A stretch of DNA of 64,000 nt from Virgisporangium ochraceum (GCF_016863655.1 NZ_BOPH01000022.1:210660-274659), one strand, 5' to 3'; shown: positions 26,782-36,673, counted from the first letter of the stretch. Notes: generated from the letters alone by a model not told the origin. Numbers and translations: made by a program.

Positions 26782-28833
26782 ATGCGCTACCGGTTGGGCG
26801 TGGACGTCGGCGGAACCTTCACCGACATCCTTCTCATCGACTCGGACAGCGGTACGTCCTACCGCGCCAAGACCCCGTCGACCCCGCAGGACCAGTCGGT
26901 CGGTGTGCTCACCGGCATCGAGAAGGTCTGCGCGGCCGCCGACACCTCGCTCGCCGAGGTCGGCCAGGTGCTGCACGGCACCACGGTGGCGACCAACGCG
27001 ATCCTGGAGGGCAAGGGCGCCAAGGTCGGCCTGGTGACCACCGCCGGGTTCCGGCAGGTGCTGCAGATCGCCCGGTCGTTCGTGCCGGGCGGCCTCGCCG
27101 GCTGGATCATCTGGCCGAAGCCGGAACCGCTCGCGGCGCTGGAGCACACCGTCGAGGCGGTCGAGCGCATCGGCGCCGACGGCGAGGTCGTCACCGCGCT
27201 CGACGAGGACGACATCCGCGCGAAGCTCAAGCGGCTGCGGGCCGACGGTGTGCAGGCGATCGCGATCTCGCTGATCAACTCCTATGTGGACGGTCGGCAC
27301 GAGGCCCGGATCGCCGCGATCGCGGCCGAGGAGCTGCCCGGCGTGCCGGTGTCGGTGTCGTCGCGGGTGCTGCCGGAGCTGCGCGAGTACGAGCGGACCA
27401 TCACCACGGTCGCCAACGGCTACGTGCAGCCGCAGGTGGCCAGCTACATCGAGAACCTCACCAGCAAGCTCGACACGAAGCTCTACATCCTGCGCAGCGA
27501 CGGCGGCCTGTCCAGCGCCACCGCCGCCGCCGAGAACCCGGTGTCGATGCTGCTGTCCGGCCCGGCCGGCGGCGTCAGCGGCGCCGTGTGGGCGGCCACC
27601 CAGGCCGGGTACAGCGACCTGCTCACGTTCGACATGGGCGGCACGTCCACCGACGTGGCGCTGGTGCAGAACGGCATCCCGCGGGTCGGCCGCGAGACCC
27701 GGGTCGGCGACCTGACGGTGCGGTCGGCCTCGGTCGACGTGCGCACGGTCGGCGCCGGCGGCGGCTCGATCGCCCACGTGCCGGCGCTGACGAAGGCGCT
27801 GCGGGTCGGCCCGCAGTCGGCAGGCGCCGACCCCGGACCGGCGGCGTACGGGCGCGGCGGCACCGAGCCGACCGTCACCGACGCCAACGTGGTGCTCGGG
27901 TACCTGCCGACCGAACTGGCCGGTGGCGAGATCTCGCTGGACCGCGACGCTGCCCGGGCCGCGGTCCAGCAGGTCGCCGACGCGATGGGGCTGCCCAGCG
28001 TCGAGGCGGCGGCGGCCGGCATCGTCGACATCGTCAACGAGAACATGTTCGGCGCGCTGCGCCTGGTGTCGGTGCAGCAGGGCTACGACCCGCGCGAGTT
28101 CGCGCTGGTGGCGTTCGGCGGCGCAGGTCCCCTGCACGCCAACGCGCTGGGCAAGCTGACGGGCGCGTGGCCGGTCATCATCCCGCCGTCGCCCGGTGTG
28201 CTGTGCGCCTACGGCGACGCGACCACGAGCCTGCGCGACGAGGCCGCCCGCACCTACATCCGGCGCTTCTCCGAGCTCACCGACGACGAGCTGAAGGGCA
28301 TCTTCACCGACCTCGCCGAGACTGCGGCGTCGACGGTGGAGGCCGAGGGCGTGGCGCGCGCCGACCACACGGTGACGTACCAGGTCGACATCCGGTACCA
28401 CGGCCAGGGCTTCGAGATCACAGTGCCGGCCAGCATCGACGACTTCGACGGCCGGGGCGCCGGCCTCAAGGCCCTCGGCGCCGCGTTCGACGCCGAGCAC
28501 GAGCGGCTGTTCTCGTTCCTGCTGAGCAACGAGCACGAACTGGTCGCCATCCGGGCCACGGTGTCCGGGCCGCGCCCGCACGTGCAGGCGACCACGCTCG
28601 AGGACGGCGGCACCGACCCGTCGGCGGCCGTGCGCCTCACGACGAATGTCCACATCGGAGGGTCGTCGACCGAGGCGACCGTCTACGACCGCGCGAAGCT
28701 GCTCGCCGGCAACGTCGTCCCCGGTCCGGCGATCGTGACCGAGATGGACTCCACCACGCTCGTGCTGCCCGGTCACGCCGCGACCGTGCATCCCAGTGGC
28801 AGCCTGCTGATCCGTCCCATTGAGGAGAAGTGA
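26782..28833 (+). CDS. Hydantoinase/oxoprolinase subunit A
   Basis: 683 residues, the ASKHA-fold ATP-binding subunit. The N-terminal phosphate loop is RLGVDVGGTFTDILLID; also present are LHGTTVATNAILEGKG, LLSGPAGGVSGAV and DMGGTSTDVALVQ. With subunit B these enzymes hydrolyse cyclic amides (5-oxoproline, N-methylhydantoin, caprolactam) at the cost of ATP; relatives carboxylate acetone or acetophenone. ATG 26782 follows GAGGAG. No gamma subunit of the acetone-carboxylase type is present, which favours a ring-opening amidohydrolase. It is followed by subunit B with one base between stop and start. Confidence 0.93.
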   Translation: MRYRLGVDVGGTFTDILLIDSDSGTSYRAKTPSTPQDQSVGVLTGIEKVCAAADTSLAEVGQVLHGTTVATNAILEGKGAKVGLVTTAGFRQVLQIARSFVPGGLAGWIIWPKPEPLAALEHTVEAVERIGADGEVVTALDEDDIRAKLKRLRADGVQAIAISLINSYVDGRHEARIAAIAAEELPGVPVSVSSRVLPELREYERTITTVANGYVQPQVASYIENLTSKLDTKLYILRSDGGLSSATAAAENPVSMLLSGPAGGVSGAVWAATQAGYSDLLTFDMGGTSTDVALVQNGIPRVGRETRVGDLTVRSASVDVRTVGAGGGSIAHVPALTKALRVGPQSAGADPGPAAYGRGGTEPTVTDANVVLGYLPTELAGGEISLDRDAARAAVQQVADAMGLPSVEAAAAGIVDIVNENMFGALRLVSVQQGYDPREFALVAFGGAGPLHANALGKLTGAWPVIIPPSPGVLCAYGDATTSLRDEAARTYIRRFSELTDDELKGIFTDLAETAASTVEAEGVARADHTVTYQVDIRYHGQGFEITVPASIDDFDGRGAGLKALGAAFDAEHERLFSFLLSNEHELVAIRATVSGPRPHVQATTLEDGGTDPSAAVRLTTNVHIGGSSTEATVYDRAKLLAGNVVPGPAIVTEMDSTTLVLPGHAATVHPSGSLLIRPIEEK

Positions 28834-28834
28834 G

Positions 28835-30700
28835 ATGGCCGAGATCATTCAGACCGCGAGCGGCGAGGTCGCCAAGGTCGACGTCGACCCGGTGACGCTC
28901 GACATCATCGAGAACGCGCTGCGCAACGCCCGGTACGAGATGGACGAGGTGCTGTTCCGCACCGCCCTGTCCCCCGGCATCCGCGAGCAGCACGACGAGT
29001 TCCCGCTCATCGGCGACGCGCAGGGGCGCATGGTCGTCGGCCAGTTCGGCCTGTCGATCCCCGCGCTGCTCGACCGGTACGAGGGCACGATCAACGACGG
29101 CGACGTGCTCCTCACGAGCGACCCGTACTCGTGCGACGGCGCGATCAGCCATGCCAACGACTGGCTCGTGGTGATGCCGATCTACGTCGAGGGCCGGGTC
29201 GTCGGCTGGGCCTCGATGTTCGGGCACATGTCCGACGTCGGCGGCAAGACGGTGTGCTCGATGCCGACCGACGCGCACACCATCTTCGAGGAGGGCGTAA
29301 TCATCCCGCCCTTCAAGCTCTACGACCAGGGCCGGCTCAACGAGGACGCGCTGCGCATCGTCCTCAACCAGGTGCGCCAGCCCGACTGGAACCGGGCCGA
29401 TCTCAACGGCATCGTCGCGGCCTGCCGCACGGCGTCGCGCCGCATCCAGGAACTGTGCGCGCGCTTCGGCGTCGACACCTACCTGTCCGCGCTCGACGCC
29501 CTGCTGCAACGCAACTACGACGCGATGAAGACGTTGCTGGCCATGGTGTTCGCCGACGGCGAGACGATCAGCTTCACCGACTACATCTGCGACGACGGCG
29601 TGGGCTACGGCCCGTACGAGCTCAAGCTGTCGCTGACCCGCACCGGCGACAAGGTGCTGCTCGACTTCACCGGAAGCTCCGCCCAGTCGCCCGGTCCGAT
29701 CAACTACTACCTCAACGAGAACCTGGCCCGGATGTTCTTCGGGATCTACATGATCACCGTGGCCGACCCGCAGATCCTGTGGAACGACGGGTTCTACCCG
29801 CTGGTCGACGTCCACATCCCGGAGAAGTCGTTCTGGAAGCCGGAGTTCCCGGCCGCCCTGAACGCCCGCAACCACGGCGTCGGGCGCATCTTCGACCTCT
29901 TCGGCGGGCTGCTCGGCCAGAAGAACCCCGACCTGTTGAACGCGGCCGGGTTCTCGTCGTCGCCGCACTTCATGTACTCCGGTCACTACGCCGACGGCGA
30001 GCGCAAGGGCGAGTGGTTCCAGCTGTACTCGATCGGGTTCGGCGGCATCCCCGGCCGGCCGATCGGCGACGGACCCGACGGGCACTCGCTGTGGCCGTCG
30101 TTCGTCAACATCCCGTGCGAGTACCTGGAGTCGTACTACCCGCTGCGCATCGAGAAGTGGGAGACGGTCCCCGACACCGGTGGCGCGGGCCTGCACCGCG
30201 GCGGCAACGGCGTCGACGTCGCGTACCGGTTCCTGCAGCCGGGCACGATCGCCATCCACGACGACCGCTGGCTCACCTACCCGTGGGGCGTCAACGGCGG
30301 CGATCCGGGCGCCCGCGGCCGCAAGTGGATCGACCGGGCCGACGGCACCCGCGAGATCCTGCCCAGCAAGGTGCACGACGTGGCCGTGGCCAAGGGCGAC
30401 GTGCTGCACTTCGTCACCTGGGGCGGCGGCGGCTGGGGCGACCCGCTCAAGCGCGACCCCGACCTCGTGGCGCTGGAGGTGAGGCGCGGCCTCATCTCCG
30501 CGGAGGGCGCGGACCGCTACGGAGTCGTTCTCGCGTCCGATGGAAACGTGGACGCGGCCGCGACCGACGCGAAACGCGCTTCCATGACGACCGGTGAGAA
30601 GCCCGCAGTCTTCAACATGGGCCCGCCGCTGGAAGAGATCCTGGCCAACTGCGAGGCCGAGACCGGCCTTCCCGCACCGAAGCCCCCGGTACCGGCATGA
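28835..30700 (+). CDS. Hydantoinase/oxoprolinase subunit B
   Basis: 621 residues. Typical elements are VTLDIIENALRNARYEMDEV, LSPGIREQHDEFPLI, DVLLTSDPYSCDGAISH, GHMSDVGGKT and the C-terminal VHDVAVAKGDVLHFVTWGGG. It forms the catalytic complex with subunit A. ATG 28835 has a GAGGAG site 7 bases upstream. The stop at 30700 is followed by a 262-bp segment with palindromes and lower GC content. The next genes may therefore have their own promoter as well as read-through from this operon. Confidence 0.93.
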   Translation: MAEIIQTASGEVAKVDVDPVTLDIIENALRNARYEMDEVLFRTALSPGIREQHDEFPLIGDAQGRMVVGQFGLSIPALLDRYEGTINDGDVLLTSDPYSCDGAISHANDWLVVMPIYVEGRVVGWASMFGHMSDVGGKTVCSMPTDAHTIFEEGVIIPPFKLYDQGRLNEDALRIVLNQVRQPDWNRADLNGIVAACRTASRRIQELCARFGVDTYLSALDALLQRNYDAMKTLLAMVFADGETISFTDYICDDGVGYGPYELKLSLTRTGDKVLLDFTGSSAQSPGPINYYLNENLARMFFGIYMITVADPQILWNDGFYPLVDVHIPEKSFWKPEFPAALNARNHGVGRIFDLFGGLLGQKNPDLLNAAGFSSSPHFMYSGHYADGERKGEWFQLYSIGFGGIPGRPIGDGPDGHSLWPSFVNIPCEYLESYYPLRIEKWETVPDTGGAGLHRGGNGVDVAYRFLQPGTIAIHDDRWLTYPWGVNGGDPGARGRKWIDRADGTREILPSKVHDVAVAKGDVLHFVTWGGGGWGDPLKRDPDLVALEVRRGLISAEGADRYGVVLASDGNVDAAATDAKRASMTTGEKPAVFNMGPPLEEILANCEAETGLPAPKPPVPA

Positions 30701-30962
30701 CCGACCACAGCCTCATCACCGTGCGCAACCTCGACCCGGGTCGGCGCCGCTCCACCTCCCGGGGCGGTTCCCGATATGTCCCTTTCACGGCCCGCCGCCC
30801 CGACAATGATCGACTTTTCTGGAAGAAAAGTGCAGTGGGACTTCACGATTCCGCCGGAAAAGTTGATCTTCGAGGTCTGCGGAACCCGGTACAGCACCAT
30901 GGATGGTCACCCTCCGTGATGTGGAGGATCGCGACCGGCTCGGGCGGGAATCGGAGCATCGA
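30701..30962. promoter_or_regulatory. Intra-cluster promoter/operator region with ACTTTTCT-GGA-AGAAAAGT palindrome
   Basis: This 262-bp gap contains a low-GC patch. A perfect inverted repeat with 8-bp arms and a 3-base spacer lies at 30813-30831, and a second short dyad, TTCCG-C-CGGAA, follows at 30849-30859. A GGAG ribosome-binding site at 30952 precedes the isochorismatase start. The palindrome differs from the GntR motif, so a second regulator may control the amidase/transport genes. Two weak reading frames cross the region (30697-30966 and 30806-30919); I do not call either a gene. Confidence 0.5.
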
Positions 30963-31589
30963 ATGACCGATCTGTCGGACGACTACGCCGGCGCCGGCTT
31001 CGGCCGTCCCCTGGAATGGGGCACGGCGCCGGCGGTGCTCGTCATCGACATGGTGCGGGCGTACTTCGAGCCGGACGCCGAGCTCTACATGGGCAGCCGC
31101 GACTGCCTCGACTCGACGGCGCGGGTCATCGCGGCGGCCCGCGCGCACGGCGTGCCCGTCATCTACACCCGGGTCGAGTACGGCCCGGGTGGGATCGACG
31201 GCGGGCTGTTCTTCAGGAAGGTGGGCGCGCTGAAGCACTTCGTGCGCGGGTCCGGGAGTCCGTTGGGCGACATCATGCCGGAGATCGCGCCGCACGACGA
31301 CGACCTCGTCATCGTCAAGCAGTACGCGAGCGCGTTCTTCGGGACGTCGCTGTCGGCGACGCTCGCCTCCGCGCGCATCGACACGCTCGTGCTGTGCGGC
31401 GTCAGCACCAGCGGATGCGTGCGGGCCACGGCCGTCGACGCGATCTCCTACGGCTACCTGCCGGTGGTCGTGCGGGAGGCCGTCGGCGACCGCGACCCGC
31501 GCCCGCACGAGGCGAACCTGTTCGACATCGCCGCGAAGTACGGCGAGGTGTGGTCGGAGGAGTCGGTGCTGCAAAGGCTCGCGTCGTGA
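30963..31589 (+). CDS. Isochorismatase-fold cysteine amidohydrolase (N-carbamoylsarcosine amidase-like)
   Basis: 208 residues. The catalytic triad of the cysteine-hydrolase family is visible: Asp in AVLVIDMVRAYF, Lys in VIVKQYASAFFGT and Cys in GVSTSGCVRATAVDAISYGY. The pattern is closer to N-carbamoylsarcosine amidase and related amidases than to true isochorismatases. ATG 30963 follows GGAG by 6-7 bases. Placement after hydantoinase A/B matches the N-methylhydantoin route, where ring opening gives an N-carbamoyl compound that this enzyme type hydrolyses. It overlaps the ABC permease by GTGA. Confidence 0.9.
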   Translation: MTDLSDDYAGAGFGRPLEWGTAPAVLVIDMVRAYFEPDAELYMGSRDCLDSTARVIAAARAHGVPVIYTRVEYGPGGIDGGLFFRKVGALKHFVRGSGSPLGDIMPEIAPHDDDLVIVKQYASAFFGTSLSATLASARIDTLVLCGVSTSGCVRATAVDAISYGYLPVVVREAVGDRDPRPHEANLFDIAAKYGEVWSEESVLQRLAS

Positions 31590-32530
31590 GGACCGTCGAG
31601 CGCTACGCCGTCCTCGTGGTGTGGGCGCTCATCATCCTGTTCTTCTCGTGGCGGTCCGACTCGTTCGCGTCCACGTCGACGGTCAAGCTGATCCTCAGCA
31701 CGCAGACCGTCATCCTCATCGCCACGCTGGGAGTGATGATCTCCCTGGCGGTGCAGGAGTTCGACCTGTCCATCGGGGCCGTCGTCGGGTTCGGCGGCTG
31801 TCTCGTGGCCGTGCTCGACGGCGAGCAGGGCCTCCCACCCGGTCCGGCCATCCTCATCGCGATCGTCGCCTGCGCCCTGTTCGGCGCGGTCAACGCGGCG
31901 ATCTCGGTGCTGCTCGGCGTCCCCTCGATCATCGTGACCCTCGGCAGCGGCACCCTGCTGACCGGGATCACGCTCGGCATCACCGACTCCAAGGTGGTCA
32001 CCGGGATCTCCGCCAAGACGGTGCGGTTCATGACCGACCCGTTCCTGTTCGGGATCCCGCTTCCGTTCTACGGCGGGCTGCTGCTCTGCCTCGCTCTCTG
32101 GTTCGTCCTCCAGCACACCCCGCTGGGCCGGCGCATGATCTTCATCGCCGAGAACCGGGAAGTGGCCCGCCTGGCCGGCCTCCGGGTGACTCTCATCCGC
32201 GCCGGCGCACTCGTCGCCACGTCCACCCTCGGTGGGCTTGCCGGCATCGTGCTCGCCGGAACCAACAGTGCGGCCAACCCGCAGGCCGGCGCCTCCTACC
32301 TGCTGCCCGCGTTCGCCGCGGCCTTCCTCGGCTCGACCACGATCGTTCCGGGCCGGTTCAACGCCTGGGGCTCCTTCGTCGCGGTCTACTTCCTCACCAC
32401 CGGAATCACCGGCCTGCAGTACCTCGGGTACGCGGGCTGGCCGGAGCAGGTGTTCTACGGCGGTTCCCTCGTGGCCGCCGTGACCCTCAGCCACATCGCC
32501 GGCCATCGCAAGCTTCCTTCGTTCGCCTAG
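31586..32530 (+). CDS. Ribose/xylose-type ABC transporter permease
   Basis: 314 residues, hydrophobic, with 8-10 predicted membrane helices. It carries the RbsC/XylH-type signatures VQEFDLSIGAVVGFGGCLVA (second helix region) and MIFIAENREVARLAGLRV (coupling loop facing the ATPase). GTG 31586 overlaps the amidase stop. With the following lipoprotein and double-NBD ATPase it forms a complete CUT2-type importer, probably for the substrate of the hydantoinase pathway. CUT2 importers are not restricted to sugars; they also take up polar compounds such as nucleosides and autoinducer-2. Confidence 0.93.
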   Translation: MRTVERYAVLVVWALIILFFSWRSDSFASTSTVKLILSTQTVILIATLGVMISLAVQEFDLSIGAVVGFGGCLVAVLDGEQGLPPGPAILIAIVACALFGAVNAAISVLLGVPSIIVTLGSGTLLTGITLGITDSKVVTGISAKTVRFMTDPFLFGIPLPFYGGLLLCLALWFVLQHTPLGRRMIFIAENREVARLAGLRVTLIRAGALVATSTLGGLAGIVLAGTNSAANPQAGASYLLPAFAAAFLGSTTIVPGRFNAWGSFVAVYFLTTGITGLQYLGYAGWPEQVFYGGSLVAAVTLSHIAGHRKLPSFA

Positions 32531-32559
32531 AACCCAGCGCTTCTCGAGAGGGGACCCCC

Positions 32560-33723
32560 ATGTCCCGTGGTTCACTGCGCCTCAAAACAGGTGTCGTGCT
32601 GACGATCGTCGCCATGCTCGCGGCCGGCTGCACCGACGAGGAGACCCCGTCGGACACGCCGGCGCAGAGCGTCGGTCCCACCGCGACCGACGCGGCCGCC
32701 GGCCTCGCCGAGGCCCAGAAGATCATCGACGAGTTCCGGCAGCCGCCGAAGTGGCAGGGCCCCGACGCGGCGGTGCCGATCGGGTCGGTCGCCGGCAAGA
32801 AGGTGACATACATCAGCGTCTCCAACTCGATCCCGGTGCTGAAGTACTGGAGCGACGCGGTCACCCGGCTGCTGCAGCAGTACGGCAACGTCACCATGAA
32901 CGTCATCGACGCCAAGGGCTCGGTCGACGAGGCCAACAAGGGCTTCGAGCAGGCGATCGCGCAGAAGGCCGACGTCATCGTGTTCCAGGCGCTACCGGCG
33001 CAGCTGTTCCAGGCCCAGATCACCCGGGCCAAGGCGGCCGGCATCAAGGTGATCAGCGCCAACACCGGCGTTCCCGGCAAGGTCGACAACGGCCAGTACT
33101 CGGAGGTCTCCTTCGACTACGTCAAGGTCGGCCAGCTCATCGGCGACTGGATGGTGGCCGACTCGCAGGGCAAGGGCAAGGGACTCGTCGTCAGCTCCGA
33201 CGACGTGCCCGCGTCGCAGCCGCAGGCGCAGGCGACCGCCAGCGAGGTCAAGCGGCTCTGCCCGGCCTGTGACATCCAGATCAAGGACGTGCAGATCCCG
33301 CAGTGGCAGACGTCGGTGCCGACGCTGTTCCAGACCACCATCAACAGCGACCCGACGCGCACCTACCTGCTGCCGCTCTACGACGGCCAGGGCCTGCCCG
33401 GCCTCGGCGCGATCCGCACCGCGGGCGCCGGCTCGAAGGTGAAGGTCGGCGCGTTCAACGCCACCCCCGGCATCGTCGAACAGCTCAAGGACCCGGCCAG
33501 CGGCCTGAAGCTCGACATCGGCGGCCACAACGAGTGGTGGGCGTACGCCTGCACCGACGCGATCTTCCGGGCGCTGACCAACACCGCCCCCGTGCAGAAC
33601 TACAACGTGGGGCTGCGCATCTTCGACACCAGCAACGCGAACCTGATCCAGGGCACGGACGAGTTCTCCTGGTACGGCTCGACCGAGTACCGGACGAAGT
33701 TCCCGGCGCTGTGGACGAAGTAG
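32560..33723 (+). CDS. Substrate-binding lipoprotein of the CUT2-type ABC importer
   Basis: 387 residues. A signal sequence with lipobox VAMLAAGC (Cys about residue 23) anchors it outside the membrane. The mature part is a type-I periplasmic-binding fold (VTYISVSNSIPVLKYWSDAV, QKADVIVFQALPAQLFQ, AGIKVISANTGVPG). Two cysteines in RLCPACDIQ are unusual. The start is ATG 32560 with GAGAGGGG upstream. The last codons overlap the start of the ATPase gene by 13 bases. The ligand is unknown. Confidence 0.93.
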   Translation: MSRGSLRLKTGVVLTIVAMLAAGCTDEETPSDTPAQSVGPTATDAAAGLAEAQKIIDEFRQPPKWQGPDAAVPIGSVAGKKVTYISVSNSIPVLKYWSDAVTRLLQQYGNVTMNVIDAKGSVDEANKGFEQAIAQKADVIVFQALPAQLFQAQITRAKAAGIKVISANTGVPGKVDNGQYSEVSFDYVKVGQLIGDWMVADSQGKGKGLVVSSDDVPASQPQAQATASEVKRLCPACDIQIKDVQIPQWQTSVPTLFQTTINSDPTRTYLLPLYDGQGLPGLGAIRTAGAGSKVKVGAFNATPGIVEQLKDPASGLKLDIGGHNEWWAYACTDAIFRALTNTAPVQNYNVGLRIFDTSNANLIQGTDEFSWYGSTEYRTKFPALWTK

Positions 33724-35180
33724 AAGCCGTTCTCGAGCTCGCGGGCGTCTCGAAGACCTTCGACGGCGTCCGCGTGCTCCACGATGTCACGCTCACCGTG
33801 CGGGCCGGGGAGATCCTCGGCCTCATCGGTGAGAACGGCAGCGGCAAGTCGACGCTCATCAAGATCCTGTCGGGCTACCACTCCCCCGATCCGGGTGCGC
33901 GGATCGAGCTGGACGCCGCGTCGTTCATCCATCAGGATCTCGCGCTGGTGCCGTCGATGACGGTGCTGGAGAACCTGCGGATCGCGCGCTTCGACACCGG
34001 GTTCGGGTGGCGCATCCGGTGGTCGGCCGAGCGGGCGCGGGTCGGCCGGTTCCTCAAGCAGGTGGGCCTGGACGTCCATCCGGACACGCGGGTCGGCGAC
34101 CTGTCGGTCACCGAGCAGGCCCTCGTGGCGATGGCGCGCGGGCTCGCGGACATCGAGGAGACCGGGTCCTCCCACCCGCTGCTCGTGCTGGACGAGCCGA
34201 CCGCGTACCTGCCGAACGACGGCGTACGGCGGCTGTTCGGCGTGCTGCGCGACCTGGCCGCCGACGGCGCGGCGATCGTGTTCGTCTCGCACCGGCTCGA
34301 CGAGGTGCGTGAGCTGTGCGACCGGGTCGCCGTCCTCCGCGGCGGCGACCTCGTCGCGGTCGTCTCCGACCAGTCGGAGAAGGAACTGCTGCGGCTGATG
34401 CTCGGCCGGCCCGTCGAGGAGCTGTACCCGGACACCCCGTCGCCGGAGGGCGAGCCGCTGCTGTCCGTCGACGGGCTGAGCGGCGGCACCCTGGCCGACC
34501 TGTCGTTCACCGCGCGACCCGGCGAGATCATCGGTTTCGCCGGGCTGCCCGGTTCGGGCTACGACGAGGTCCCGTACCTGCTCACCGGTGCGCGGCCGGC
34601 CGGCGGCGGGCGGGTCCGGTTCGACGGGCAGGAGCTGGCGGCCGCGACGCTGCGGCCCCGGTCGGCGATCCGGCTCGGGCTGGCGCTGCTGCCCGCCGAC
34701 CGCGCGCACACCGGCTGCGCGCCCGCGCTGACCGTGCGGGAGAACATGACGCTGCCGACGCTGCCGGCGTTCACCCGGTTCCGCGCCGTCGTGAACCAGC
34801 GCCGGGAGCGCCGGGCCGCGCTGGAGCAGGTGGAGCGCTTCGCCGTGGTGCCGAGGCGCACGGAGACCGCGCTGCGGTACCTGTCCGGCGGCAACCAGCA
34901 GAAGGTGCTGCTGGCGAAGTGGATGCTCGGGCAGCCGAAGGTGCTCGCGCTGCACGAGCCGACCCAGGGCGTCGACGTCGGCGCCAAGCGCGAGATCTTC
35001 GCCCACCTGTCCGACGCGGCCGCCGCCGGCGCCGTCGTGCTCCTGTCCACAGTGGAGCACGAGGACCTCGCGCACCTGTGCAGCCGCGTGCACGTGTTCC
35101 ACGGTGGACGGTGCCGCCGCGTCATCGAGCAGGCCGACCTGACGCCGGGTCGCCTGGCGGAGGCGGTGTACGCGTCGTGA
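33711..35180 (+). CDS. CUT2-type ABC transporter ATPase (two nucleotide-binding domains)
   Basis: 489 residues with tandem ATPase domains like RbsA/MglA. Domain 1 has Walker A GENGSGKST, Walker B LLVLDEPTAYL and the H-loop VFVSHRLDEV. Its signature reads LSVTEQALVAMARG, where a glycine is usual in place of the Thr. Domain 2 has a degenerate Walker A region (FAGLPGSGYDE), as usual in this class, but a full signature LSGGNQQKVLLAKWM. GTG 33711 lies inside the end of the binding-protein gene, giving translational coupling. A 70-bp gap with short GGAGCG-type repeats separates it from the LeuC-like gene. Confidence 0.93.
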   Translation: MDEVEAVLELAGVSKTFDGVRVLHDVTLTVRAGEILGLIGENGSGKSTLIKILSGYHSPDPGARIELDAASFIHQDLALVPSMTVLENLRIARFDTGFGWRIRWSAERARVGRFLKQVGLDVHPDTRVGDLSVTEQALVAMARGLADIEETGSSHPLLVLDEPTAYLPNDGVRRLFGVLRDLAADGAAIVFVSHRLDEVRELCDRVAVLRGGDLVAVVSDQSEKELLRLMLGRPVEELYPDTPSPEGEPLLSVDGLSGGTLADLSFTARPGEIIGFAGLPGSGYDEVPYLLTGARPAGGGRVRFDGQELAAATLRPRSAIRLGLALLPADRAHTGCAPALTVRENMTLPTLPAFTRFRAVVNQRRERRAALEQVERFAVVPRRTETALRYLSGGNQQKVLLAKWMLGQPKVLALHEPTQGVDVGAKREIFAHLSDAAAAGAVVLLSTVEHEDLAHLCSRVHVFHGGRCRRVIEQADLTPGRLAEAVYAS

Positions 35181-35250
35181 GCGAGCCTTGGCGAGCGAAC
35201 CATCAACTCAGCCGCCGCGCACGCATCGCGGAGCGTAGCGGAGCGATCGC

Positions 35251-36645
35251 ATGACGCGTCTCATGGTGGAGAAGATCTGGGACGCCCACCGCGTGCGGAG
35301 CGCGGAGGGCGAACCGGATCTCCTCTACGTGGACCTGCACCTGGTGCACGAGGTGTCCTCGCCCCAGGCCTTCGACGGCCTGCGGGCGGCGGGACGGGCC
35401 GTGCGGAGACCCGACCTGACGCTGGCGATGGAGGACCACGCAGTACCCACCACGGGTCTGTCCATCGTGGACCCCATGGCCCGAGCGCAGGTGGAGGCGT
35501 TGCGCCGCAACTGTTCCGAGTTCGGCATCACGCTGTACGAGATGGGCGCCGCCGAGCAGGGAATCGTGCACGTGGTCGCCCCGCAGCGCGGGCTCACCCA
35601 GCCCGGCATGACGATCGTGTGCGGTGACTCGCACACCTCGACCCACGGCGCGTTCGGAGCGCTGGCGTTCGGCATCGGCACCAGCGAGGTGGAGCACGTG
35701 CTCGCCACCCAGACGCTGCCGCAGCGGATGCCCCGCACGATGGCCATCGAGGTCGACGGCGAACTGCCGGTCGGCGTCACCGCGAAGGACCTGATCCTGT
35801 CGGTGATCGCGCGGGTGGGCGTCAACGGCGGGGCCGGGCACATCGTCGAGTACGGGGGCGGCGCCGTGCGGGCCCTGTCGATGGAGGCCCGGATGACGCT
35901 GTGCAACATGTCCATCGAGTTCGGTGCGCGGGCCGGCATGGTCGCGCCCGACGACACCACGTACGCCTACCTCGAGGGCCGGCCGCAGGCCCCGCGGGGC
36001 GCCGCGTGGGAACGGGCCCTGGAGCACTGGCGCTCCCTCCCCGGCGACGCGGGCGCCGCCTTCGACCGCGTGGTCGAGGTCGACGGCCGGACCGTCGCAC
36101 CGTTCGTCACGTGGGGCACCAACCCCGCGCAGGCGGTGCCCGTCGACGGCGCCGTGCCGGCACCCGACGGGTTCGCCGACCCGCTCGTCCGCGAGGCGGC
36201 CGTACAGGCGTTGCGCTACATGGACCTCACGCCCGGCACCGCGATGCGCGACATCGCCGTCGACACGGTGTTCGTCGGCTCGTGCACCAACGGCCGCATC
36301 GAGGACCTGCGCGCGGCCGCGGCCGTGCTCCGCGGACGCCGGGTCGCCGACGGTGTCACGATGCTCGTCGTGCCCGGCTCGATGCGGGTGCGGGCACAGG
36401 CCGAGGAGGAGGGCCTGCACGAGGTCTTCACCCGCGCCGGCGCGCAGTGGCGGGCCGCCGGATGCTCGATGTGCCTGGGAATGAACCCCGACCGGATGGA
36501 ACCGGGCGCGCGCAGCGCGTCGACGTCCAACCGGAACTTCGAGGGACGCCAGGGCCCCGGCGCCCGCACGCACCTGGTCTCCCCGCCGGTCGCCGCCGCG
36601 ACGGCGGTGACCGGCCGGCTCGCCGCTCCGGGCGACCTCCCGTAG
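35251..36645 (+). CDS. 3-isopropylmalate dehydratase large-subunit (LeuC)-like protein
   Basis: 464 residues of the aconitase superfamily, LeuC branch. Present are [20 protein letters not shown] and the three iron-sulfur cysteines in [12 protein letters not shown] and [11 protein letters not shown], plus the C-terminal substrate loop [10 protein letters not shown]. It needs a small swivel subunit (LeuD) for activity, and none follows: the next features are a tRNA-like sequence and a hydrolase. It may use a LeuD encoded elsewhere or isomerise a hydroxy-dicarboxylate of the local pathway, for example a citramalate-type acid. ATG 35251 starts after a GGAGCG-rich stretch. Whether it is the housekeeping leucine gene cannot be told from the window. 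Confidence 0.88.
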   Translation: MTRLMVEKIWDAHRVRSAEGEPDLLYVDLHLVHEVSSPQAFDGLRAAGRAVRRPDLTLAMEDHAVPTTGLSIVDPMARAQVEALRRNCSEFGITLYEMGAAEQGIVHVVAPQRGLTQPGMTIVCGDSHTSTHGAFGALAFGIGTSEVEHVLATQTLPQRMPRTMAIEVDGELPVGVTAKDLILSVIARVGVNGGAGHIVEYGGGAVRALSMEARMTLCNMSIEFGARAGMVAPDDTTYAYLEGRPQAPRGAAWERALEHWRSLPGDAGAAFDRVVEVDGRTVAPFVTWGTNPAQAVPVDGAVPAPDGFADPLVREAAVQALRYMDLTPGTAMRDIAVDTVFVGSCTNGRIEDLRAAAAVLRGRRVADGVTMLVVPGSMRVRAQAEEEGLHEVFTRAGAQWRAAGCSMCLGMNPDRMEPGARSASTSNRNFEGRQGPGARTHLVSPPVAAATAVTGRLAAPGDLP

Positions 36646-36673
36646 CGGGCGCCTGGTAGGGTCCCCGGCCGGT

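Noticed and set aside
25588..28848. A 1086-codon open frame on the minus strand opposite the CoA-transferase and hydantoinase A genes
   Set aside because: Typical antisense shadow of high-GC codon usage: no domain pattern, and sense genes with clear motifs fully cover it.
30697..30966. 89-codon frame starting with an ATGA overlap on hydantoinase B, and a 37-codon frame at 30806-30919
   Set aside because: No recognisable motif, and they contradict each other's frame. The segment is better explained as a promoter/operator region with palindromes.
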